DNA of 64,000 nucleotides, taken from Bremia lactucae. Its lineage: Eukaryota > Oomycota > Peronosporomycetes > Peronosporales > Peronosporaceae. The stretch spans positions 610,333-674,332 of the forward strand of contig NW_027152030.1 in assembly GCF_004359215.1 (NCBI RefSeq), written 5' to 3'. Below the pieces are notes generated by a model. It was not told where the DNA came from. It saw only the letters and a program-made list of their open reading frames with translations, and made no database searches. Shown piece after piece: positions 56,293-64,000 of the stretch (positions are counted from its first letter, which is position 1; each line of letters opens with the position of its first letter). Position numbers and translations under genes: made by a program.

Positions 56293-58863
56293 ATGCGCAT
56301 GCTGCGCGCCGTGCGGGCCCTGGCCAATGGCCTTCGCAGCCGCGACCGCGAAAGCAATGACCGCCACTCACGGGTTCCGCGTTCAACGCATCGCAAGACG
56401 AATCCGAACGTCCGCGCCACGTCCTCGGCTTCTGGTATGCCGGATGAGACTGTGCGCAATGCGGTGGCGTTTCTGACGCAAGAAGATGCGGAGAAAGCCC
56501 TTATCTATGCGCTGGTGCACGACCCCGAGTTTCGTTTGGCCGCGGCGCTTGTGACGGTAAGGCAGCTACAAGTGGTCGTGACAATGCTTGCGCGACTGAT
56601 CCTCACCACCTCTGTCTATTGCATCCGCAGATGCCCACGGGTGCCGATGTGAACGTGATCCGCGCGCTTCTATTTGTGTTTGAAACTCATGAAGACCAGC
56701 TACGTAAGCTGTTTGGGCTGCTCATGTTCCGCGAGATGGTCCACACGCAGAATTGGAACGAATTGTTTCGGGCTAATTCGGCCACAACAGCTGTACGAAA
56801 ACCCGTCATCACACATGGTACCACGCATACTAACGACTTGACCGTTTCTGATTTTTTAGTTACTGCGCGAGTACACGTGCGAGTTGGGTGGCGACTTTAT
56901 AACGCATGCGCTCGCAGACGTTATCAACGAATTATGGGAAAATCCAAACGGTTACGAAGTAAACCCACGCCACCTGCAACCGCAGGACGATCTCCACACC
57001 AACCAGCAGCGGCTTGAGGCACTGGCCGAGCGCACGCTGGACCGCATCTTCAGTGCTGCGTCACTCTTTCCCTATCAGGTCGCCAAAATCTATCGCGTAC
57101 TTGAGTTAGAGATGATGCGGCTCATTGAACGGGATCGCCGCAGCAATGTATCGCTACCTCGACTTAGCGCTGTGGGAATGGAAAGCACGTCTGTGGAAAG
57201 CACTGGACTCGGAGGGCTGCCCCGCCTCAGTTCTATCGAAGAGCACCTGCTCGAGGAGATGCTTTCGCAGTCTAACAGCTTCAGCACGACGACTTCTCCG
57301 ATTTCAGCTGCAAAGGAGGAGTTTTACATGCACTTGGGAGGACTAGTGTTTCTACGGTTCCTATGTCCTGCCCTCGTGGTCCCGCACAAGATGAACTTGA
57401 CTCCAGCGGGCTCTGCTCCGAACAAACAAATGCAGCGTACGCTTGTGCTGCTCGCAAAGCTGCTGCAGTCATTGGCGAACAACGTCGAGTACACTTCGTC
57501 AACAGAATCGTTCATGGTGCCGTTTAATTCGTTTCTCGCTCGAAATCGACCCAAGCTCACACGCTTTTACGATCAAGTGTGCCAACAAGCTCTTAACGAT
57601 TCTCGCCGAGATAGTCTGGTCGCGAGCAGCAACGCAGCCCCGCGCTTGTCATGTCTTTGGGCTGGCAGGAGTAGCTTCAGCATGGACAAAGAACAATTGA
57701 TTGTTAATATCACGGGAGCGCGCATATTGGAGTCACCTGATGCATCGTGTGCCGTGTTGCGCGCTTGGATGATTTCGCATTTGGATTATTTAGCAATCGA
57801 GGTCGCAGATAATAGCAAGTATCGGCGACAACAACACATCGTGGTGAATAATGGAAGCAGCAGTAGCAGCGGAGGTTGTACAGCTTCGACAACTGCAAAT
57901 TCCACCATAGCATTTTCGCCGGCAAAGCCTCGACCTAAGAGAAAGCTCAAAACTTCCAACAGCTATTTGGTGGAATTCCAAGAAGAACGTAATGAAGGAA
58001 AGAAACATCAAGCTGCAAAAGGATTTTGGACCTCGCAGCGACAGGATCTTGCGGTGCCTGTATCGCTGGATGAGCTGGACAAGATCATGGGCCACACAAG
58101 CCACCGCGATAGTCAGCTAATGAAAGTCTATTACGCTACGCTCTCGCAGAATGGGCTGCAGCGCTTAATAAATGCCAACGACGCAAATGGAGCCGGGTGG
58201 ACAGCCTACAAGAGCAATCAAGGTGTTAAAGTGCTTCGAAAGACGTCGTCGCATTTTGTGTGCCCCTCAGGAAGCTTAGTCTCCGAAAATGATCGTCTGG
58301 TGGAAATGAAGGGCCACGTCATTATCCAAGCAACTCCTAAAGAGGTCTTTGACTACCTTCGCTCGCTTGAAATCTCTGACCTTACAGCATTAAGACGCAA
58401 GTCTGTTGATGACAAGACGACAATTCGAAGAGTCGAGCCGCTTGATGATTCGAATGCGGTGCTGTATCGTGAGCATTCAAAGTTATCATTGTGGCCAGCA
58501 TGGCTGGTAAAGCCACGCGATTCTTGCGATCTTCACAGTTTTGTCGAGAAAACGGGGCGACCTGAGACGTACGCTGTGCTGCAAGAATCGATTCCACGCT
58601 CAGATGTGCCTGAACGCAAGGGTATGGTGCGAATGGCCTTTGCCACGGGTGGCTTGCTCATTGAGCCGCATAGAGGAGACATAGATCCTAAGGTGCATAG
58701 CGCGGCATGCACGAGACTTACTTGCGTTGTAAGGGCCGATTTTAAAGGACTTATGCCAAGATACCTTGCAGAAAGTATTGTCTACCGTCAAGTTTTGGAA
58801 ATTGAAACTATTCGCTTGCGCGTAGAAGCCAAGCGAAATGACGTGCCATCTGAGTGGGTATAA
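56293..58863 (+). CDS. RasGAP-START domain protein, two introns
   Basis: Spliced from exons 56293-56556, 56631-56792 and 56860-58863 to 809 residues. Introns of 74 and 67 bp have GT...AG ends; the second holds a TACTAAC branch site at 56828-56834. Without splicing the frame is broken, and with it LFRANSATTA joins LLREYTCELGG as in RasGAP proteins. The RasGAP domain covers about residues 90-380, with the arginine finger at 135 (LFRANS), the FLR structural arginine at 308 (FLRFLCPA) and a Ser-rich insert at about 240-290. A basic stretch lies near 500. A START-type lipid-binding domain covers about 565-795 (RVEPLDDSNAVLY, KGMVRMAF, DFKGLMP). It should speed GTP hydrolysis by a Ras-type GTPase and may be placed by its lipid ligand. 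The first 88 residues have no recognised domain. Confidence 0.85.
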
Positions 58864-60151
58864 CCTGTCAATGACAGAGTACTACTGACCCCGACGATTT
58901 AATGGCGTGTGCATTTGGATGTGAGTCTTTTCGATCGGGCAACATAAGTTATGCAATGACGACTTTAAATAATTATTTTGAAGTACATTGGTAAAAGTGA
59001 AGGTAAGCATCAGCTACGGCAACCAAATTGGTTTCTAATTTCGTTTTGTGTTCACTCACTAATTGTAAAAGTGACTGTACCCAGGAGCCAAAATTTTAGC
59101 GAAAAAATATTATTGTGCATAAGCGGTACCATCTACTTCAATACCTTTCACACGCTACATCGACGATCGACACCTGGCTTATCTACTTTCGATAATGAAC
59201 GAAGTCGAGTCAATTGCAACAGTGCCATAGCATATAAGCAGAATGCAGTATCCATAGCATATAAACAAAATAACATACAAACATAATAGATGTAAGCCAC
59301 TGCAGCGATTGCAAGCCTCCAACACTCGACTGATCTCTCGTAAGTAAGCATGTCCATGGCTGTTCTAACACCGGCAATGCTTCAATAAAGTTTATCACTC
59401 TTATAATATGGCATAATTTCGAAGTGGACAGTTTCTTCTGTTGGTTTCACTATCAAGTTATGCTATTCTACAGCAGCAGCAGTAAGTATTCCGCATGCAG
59501 AGATCAGCATAAACATAAAGCAATGACCTTAGCAAGTAGCAAGACAGTCGAGCTTGAGACTGAAGAAGATGCTCTTCTGCTCAGTGAGCTGGAGCTAGCA
59601 GCGCAGATTGCACTAAAATAAGTTGCACTTGCCACTCAAACACAAGAACACATTTAGCTTTTATATCAAAAAAAATCGTTGGGCCATAATAACTCATCAT
59701 ATCAGCATCGAGATGAAGCGGAACCTTTCAAAAGTGCCGAATGCTGTCGCACTAAAAAAACGATCAAGAGCATCGGTTTGCGAGCTCGTATCGTAATAAG
59801 AAGCCCATATCGGGGACAGAGTTCCATTATCAAAAGTGAGCAGCTGAGAGCGCCTAAATCGATAAACTCGCACGGCCACTTTTCGAGGAGATTAAACTTG
59901 CTGGCAAAATGAGCTCCACGGAAGGAGATCGATGTTGTCGATTTAGCAGCGCACATATCGCGGGCATCTTGATCTTAATGCTACTGTAGACTGATGCGTG
60001 GAGCTTGCTAGTTTTCACAATCAGGTCCGCAGAGCGCTCAGGCCACAAGTTGCACTTTGTTCAATAATTAGGCTTCACGCAGTAGAGAAAATTGAGCTTC
60101 GCAACAAAGCAATGAGATTTGAATCTAATATTTTTTTACCCGATGACGTCC
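58864..60151. other. Convergent spacer between RasGAP-START and PRP6
   Basis: About 1.3 kb between two converging genes. A frame at 59424-59621 ends in an acidic helix (ELETEEDALLLSELELA) but has no recognised family. Nothing else was identified. Confidence 0.4.
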
Positions 60152-63028
60152 TTATGGCTGCTCGGCAAATGGAAGGGTAAGACTCACAAGCTTTACCAGC
60201 TCTTCTGTTTTTTTTCGACGGTTTTGTGTTTGCTTGGACACACGCGTCCATTTCTCGCCGTGATGTGGGTCTTTGCTTACTGCTCGCTTTAAAATTTTCT
60301 CCGTTGCGTCTTTTGTGCCGTGTTTGAGCTCAAAAAGGTAATAGTACGCCCAAGCATCGCCAAAGTCAGAATCCAGCTGAATCGTACGTTCCAGCCACTT
60401 GCGCGCTTTGGAGTACTTACGTTCTTGCCAAAAGAGCTTTGCAACTGACAAACATACTGACGGATCATTATTTTTCTTTTTAAGAGCTGTGAATGATGCA
60501 CGCTTTTGCTGTGCCCTCGGAGCAATGTCAATAGACTCTGCCAAAAGAATACCCGATTCTGGACACTCCTGCAATGCCTTAGCCATAAGCATTTCCTGAC
60601 CCTTCGGGTTATTCCATCGAGCCTCCAGGCGAGCAGCCTCTAGCCATAAAATTTCGTTTTTTTGGTTCTTGAGGCGAGCCATTTCCAGCACCGAGCGTGC
60701 TTTCGTTACGCCATTTACCGTTTCCTCTAATCGACTGGAAAGAGTCCACAAAGGAATGGACTTTGGACAATTCTGAATACCTTGCCGATACATTTTCTTC
60801 GCCTTGTCGTAGTCAGGTGAATTCAAGGCTTCGTAAAATTGACCGGCCATCATATACAGCTTTGGAAAGTCTGGATACATCTTGATACCTTCCAATACAA
60901 GGTCTTCTTCGTCCTTTCGGTTTTCAGCATACTCTCGTTCAAGTACAACAGATTTCATCCAAACATGGGGCGACGGAGCTTGAGCACGCGCCTTCGCCAG
61001 CAATGCTCGAGCTAAATCAATCTCTTCATTCTCCCATTCAAGCTTTACTGCAGCCAGCCATATCGCCTCGCTATTGGGATTTGCACTAAATGCTTGACGT
61101 AGAATTAGACGAGCATCTTCGACAGAACCATTTGACCAGACCTCCTTCGCAGCCATAAGCCACAAAATTTCTGCGTGAGGGCAACACATGACGGCCTTTT
61201 GCAGAAGTTGTTCAACGGATTCGGGGCTCTTGCCTTCCTGAACTTGCTTCTCCAGTGCGACAGCCCGTAACCAAAGAGACTTTTTACCAGGAAATACCTT
61301 TAACGCAGCCGCATAAATCGCCTTCGCAGTCAAAAGGGCGCCGCGATTGATGCTGTTCTCCGCGTCGTCCATCCAGGTCCGCTTCCTGTCTTCAGGATCG
61401 ACTCCTACATCCAAGCTGGCCCGAACAATTGCCGCACACGTCAATGGTGCATCGGCTTGCTCGCATGCTTCAGCTTCCTTAAGCCACATTTCGCGATTCA
61501 TCACAACTTGATGCTTCTGCAGCGACTTGATTGCCAACTGAATTATGCGATCGATCATGTCCAAATTTTTCCTCTGTGCCTCTTCCAATTTAGCTGCCGT
61601 AATCCAGATCGAAGGCTCGGTGGGAATCGCGGCACGAGCCTTGTTCAACGTCTTTTTGGCGTTCTCGTACGTCTCGAGTCGAGCCAGTGCCAGCCACAGA
61701 TCCACTGCTTGTGGAACACACTCAACCGCACGACCCAACAGAATTCGTGCCCCGTCGACGTCTTCTAATTCAATCAGAGCTTTCCACAATTTCACCGAAT
61801 TCGGAATAAATTCAAGCGCCCGACGCATCACAAGTTTCTTTAACTCGTCGTCAGTCTCCAATTGCGCTGCTTGAAGCCACACTTTGACAGACTTTGGCAC
61901 GTGTCGTACAGCTTTTGCCAGAATCGTCTTGGCGTTCTCAGGATTTTGCAACCGAGCGGCTTCAAGCCAAACATCCTCCTGAGTTGGGCAAGACTCACAC
62001 CCTTGAGCAATAATCTTCCTCGCCTGTACGATTTTACCCGCTACTTCTTCTAATCTTGCTGCTGCAATCCATCCAGGTCCGTGTTTCGGATTCGTCATTG
62101 TCACCGACCTCAGCAACAGCCTTGCTTTCTTAATATCGCCAATTTCTGCATCGCTGGTGAGTTTAAGGCTATTTAAGTCGGTAAGGTACCCTTTCGGATC
62201 GACGACAGTCTGGCCCGAGATCGAATCGGACATCTTGTCAAGCTTGTGCGATAGTTGGGCGCCTCGGGCTCCAGCTAGACCCGTGACGGAGCTTGTGATG
62301 CCACTTGGTGTTTCTGATCCATTGCCTGCAGGTGTGATCGTTCCACTCAGCGACTGACCCGCGTTGGCCCCTAAGATACTGTCGGGCACAGGCGCAAACA
62401 TTTCATGACGCTTTTGCAACGGCGTGTTCGTTTTGTACTTGAGCGAGTAGTCTCCAATGTCGGGGATCCTTTCCCAATCTGCGTCGGACATGTGCTGCAA
62501 CGAGCTCTTAAGATCGGCGAATTGGTCACTAATTTTCGGCATCTCTTTGCGAGCCTTCTTCAATTCTTCCAACTGCTTCAGCTCTCTGCGTCTCTTTCGC
62601 CTTGTATCCATGCGCTCGTCTACCTGGTCATATATATCGTCCGCCTCCTTGTCGTCCGCATCGTAAGGCGTGTCTTGGAACAATCCGCGTGACGAATACC
62701 CACTGAACTCGTCGTAATTGGTCTCACTGTAGTCGCCAAAGTCCTCGTTCTCATCTTTTTCGCGCCCGAAACCTCCCATGCCGGCAGTACCAGAGCCACG
62801 TCCCGCGCTCGGACCAAAACCAGATCCAGGTATTTCTACGCCACGTCCGCGACCAGCAGGTGGCAGGAATGGAGCGTCCTGCGTCCCATCCTGTGTCATC
62901 GGCGCTCGCGCAGGCCCAATGTCGGACCGTGTTGTAAAGCCCACGGCGCCACGGCCAAGACCAGGCACATAGTTGGCCGGCGCGCCCGATGCATAAGTGT
63001 TACGCGCTTGCTGTCCCAGCTCGCTCAT
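60152..63028 (-). CDS. PRP6: Pre-mRNA-processing factor 6 (U5 snRNP)
   Basis: Intronless, 958 residues, close to the usual length of about 940. The ATG at 63028 is followed within 20 residues by the conserved start of the family (YVPGLGRGA, GFTTRSDIGPAR). Residues 1 to about 150 form the PRP1/PRP6 N-terminal domain, with Gly/Arg-rich and Asp/Glu-rich stretches. From about 270 to the end it is built of HAT/TPR-like helical repeats with W..AA.LE signatures (WIAAARLE, WLEAARLQ, WLQAAQLE, WLEAARLE). PRP6 is the scaffold that joins U5 with U4/U6 in the tri-snRNP and is essential in the nucleus. It converges with the RasGAP-START gene. Confidence 0.95.
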   Translation of the reverse strand: MSELGQQARNTYASGAPANYVPGLGRGAVGFTTRSDIGPARAPMTQDGTQDAPFLPPAGRGRGVEIPGSGFGPSAGRGSGTAGMGGFGREKDENEDFGDYSETNYDEFSGYSSRGLFQDTPYDADDKEADDIYDQVDERMDTRRKRRRELKQLEELKKARKEMPKISDQFADLKSSLQHMSDADWERIPDIGDYSLKYKTNTPLQKRHEMFAPVPDSILGANAGQSLSGTITPAGNGSETPSGITSSVTGLAGARGAQLSHKLDKMSDSISGQTVVDPKGYLTDLNSLKLTSDAEIGDIKKARLLLRSVTMTNPKHGPGWIAAARLEEVAGKIVQARKIIAQGCESCPTQEDVWLEAARLQNPENAKTILAKAVRHVPKSVKVWLQAAQLETDDELKKLVMRRALEFIPNSVKLWKALIELEDVDGARILLGRAVECVPQAVDLWLALARLETYENAKKTLNKARAAIPTEPSIWITAAKLEEAQRKNLDMIDRIIQLAIKSLQKHQVVMNREMWLKEAEACEQADAPLTCAAIVRASLDVGVDPEDRKRTWMDDAENSINRGALLTAKAIYAAALKVFPGKKSLWLRAVALEKQVQEGKSPESVEQLLQKAVMCCPHAEILWLMAAKEVWSNGSVEDARLILRQAFSANPNSEAIWLAAVKLEWENEEIDLARALLAKARAQAPSPHVWMKSVVLEREYAENRKDEEDLVLEGIKMYPDFPKLYMMAGQFYEALNSPDYDKAKKMYRQGIQNCPKSIPLWTLSSRLEETVNGVTKARSVLEMARLKNQKNEILWLEAARLEARWNNPKGQEMLMAKALQECPESGILLAESIDIAPRAQQKRASFTALKKKNNDPSVCLSVAKLFWQERKYSKARKWLERTIQLDSDFGDAWAYYYLFELKHGTKDATEKILKRAVSKDPHHGEKWTRVSKQTQNRRKKTEELVKLVSLTLPFAEQP

Positions 63029-63300
63029 TTTTTCTAAAGGTGAGTCGAAATACTTTTGCTGCTTTTGTAGCCTTATAACATTTTATGTACCACCCAAATT
63101 TATCATCTAGCTTTATTTGAACTCAGCACAAGTGCAATATAAACACATCTGCTTTTTAAAAATACCATGCTGTTGCACAATAAAAGCGATATGTTTTGCC
63201 TCCGTTGGTTGGCTGCAAATGTATTGATACGGATCGCTAGCAGACTAAGCAGCTGTCGTTTAAAGGCTGCTATGAGCATATAGGCGAGAAAGTGGGTGTT
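63029..63300. other. Upstream region of PRP6
   Basis: A 272-bp flank between PRP6 and a retrotransposon fragment. The minus strand has ACTCACCTTTAG about 10-20 bases before the ATG, a possible initiator. Confidence 0.35.
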
Positions 63301-63488
63301 TGTAACGGGCTAAGGTTGCCTTAATGCTACACAAATGTGCATCACATACACAAGGGCTCGTCACAAATGTTAACCACATCCGAGTGCTGGGTCTAATTAC
63401 TTTAATTTAGTAATGGACCATCCCCTTAAGTACAACAAGTGTACTTAACGTGGACTGTGTAACGTTAGGGAAACTTTAGCCCGTTACA
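63301..63488 (-). repeat. Family A LTR fragment with inverted ends
   Basis: The 31 bases at 63301-63331 (TGTAACGGGCTAAGG...) and at 63458-63488 are inverted copies of each other. The part between matches the U3-like region of the family A LTR in minus orientation. A reversed polypurine tract (CCATCCCCCCCTTAAAG) follows at 63489-63505, so the element extends to the right on the minus strand. Confidence 0.6.
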
Positions 63489-63575
63489 CCATCCCCCCCT
63501 TAAAGAACAAATTTACATGTTTAAATTCGTCAAAGAGGAGCGAGGAACTGCGAGCAGCTTTACGCGCCGCTAGTT

Positions 63576-63592
63576 CTCTGAATCACTTTAGC
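63576..63592 (+). promoter_or_regulatory. Initiator-like site before antisense ORF, copy d
   Basis: TCTCTGAATCACTTTAG is a weakened form of the initiator seen in copies c and e, about 30-45 bases before the ATG at 63622. Confidence 0.35.
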
Positions 63593-63621
63593 GACCTGTG
63601 ATCCCAAACACGGCACCAAAG

Positions 63622-64000
63622 ATGCCACCTAAAGGGGCCACGTTGGTGGGTTGTCTGCGAAGACGCCCACTCAACGTCGCACTAAGCGCACAAGCCGCGT
63701 TAGCTCCCCGGCCGCGTCCAATGCCTTAGTCGAAACGCCGACAGCTACTGCTGCTGTCGCGTTAACAGGGCTAAAGGACCCATCCCACTTTAACAGTGAG
63801 GATGCTGATCCGTCGCTCATTGTCGACTACAATGAGTCGACACCGTTGCCGTCACCTCATAGTAGTGATGCGGACAACGAGCTCATGAGGAAGGATGATG
63901 GCGCATTATTGCCCATCCAAACTTCTCTCATGGCTCACAACATGGAGACAGCAACATTTACGAATGCTGTCTCGTCGTCTGCGCTGGATAGCGCAGCGAC
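63622..64000 (+). pseudogene. Antisense ORF, family A copy d (partial, runs off the end)
   Basis: The ATG is intact (MPPKGATLV). After a frameshift the landmarks follow in order: TPTATAAVALTGLKD, DADPSLIVDYNESTPLPSP, LMRKDDGALLPIQTS and NAVSSSALDSA. From about 63700 on it is open and matches copy a (9700-9400) closely. The element's own gag-pol must lie to the right on the minus strand, outside the window. Confidence 0.55.

Noticed and set aside
59424..59621. 65-codon ORF with an acidic helix
   Set aside because: Short, no recognised family, and located in a convergent spacer; it may be 3' UTR sequence.
1..64000. CRISPR arrays, rRNA genes, bacterial operons or plasmid origins
   Set aside because: None was seen. 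Direct repeats here are LTRs, tandem LTR pieces and target duplications, and the genes are eukaryotic.

Overview
The window looks like nuclear DNA of a plant-pathogenic oomycete in the Peronosporaceae, most likely a downy mildew. The grounds are: tandem cellulose synthases with an N-terminal PH domain, an arrangement known from oomycetes; a small secreted protein with an RXLR-like and EER motif; the oomycete Inr/FPR type of core promoter; very short introns; and a dense cover of decayed Ty3/gypsy retrotransposons. The genus cannot be fixed from the sequence. Two assembly marks are present: one N at 26403 and exactly 100 N at 28753-28852.

Layout. Positions 1-45.6 kb are almost entirely retrotransposon. 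There is a family B remnant (1-1690), a minus-strand family C element with its 5' LTR (2571-8266), the 3' part of a family A element (8267-10635), a nearly complete but broken family B element with both LTRs (13215-21146), a minus-strand array of at least four family A copies (21.5-40.9 kb) and a mosaic copy (42.4-45.6 kb). A tRNA-derived SINE with an 18-bp target duplication sits inside one integrase. Only one host gene is seen in this part, a short secreted effector candidate at 12350-12775, flanked by repeats. Positions 47.0-63.0 kb are gene-dense: two tandem CesA genes, an Sm-fold (Gemin6-like) protein, a relic of 4-aminobutyrate aminotransferase, a two-intron RasGAP-START gene, and the splicing factor PRP6 on the minus strand. 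Another family A element begins at 63.3 kb and runs off the end.

The most unusual structure is in the retrotransposons. In five family A copies (9, 22, 33, 45 and 63.6 kb) an open frame lies on the strand opposite to gag-pol, between the end of pol and the 3' LTR. It starts next to the LTR and runs tail-to-tail toward pol. Its upstream region holds a conserved match to the oomycete initiator, so it looks like an antisense gene with its own promoter. Family B has an antisense ORF in the same place with a short shared motif. No known domain was recognised in it.

The host genes form no operon. The CesA pair would supply cell-wall cellulose synthesis, PRP6 (and possibly the Gemin6-like protein) act in spliceosome and snRNP biology, RasGAP-START links small-GTPase control to lipid binding, and the effector candidate would act in the infected plant. 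All positions, domain limits and intron borders were read by eye. Family names A-D are working labels used only here.
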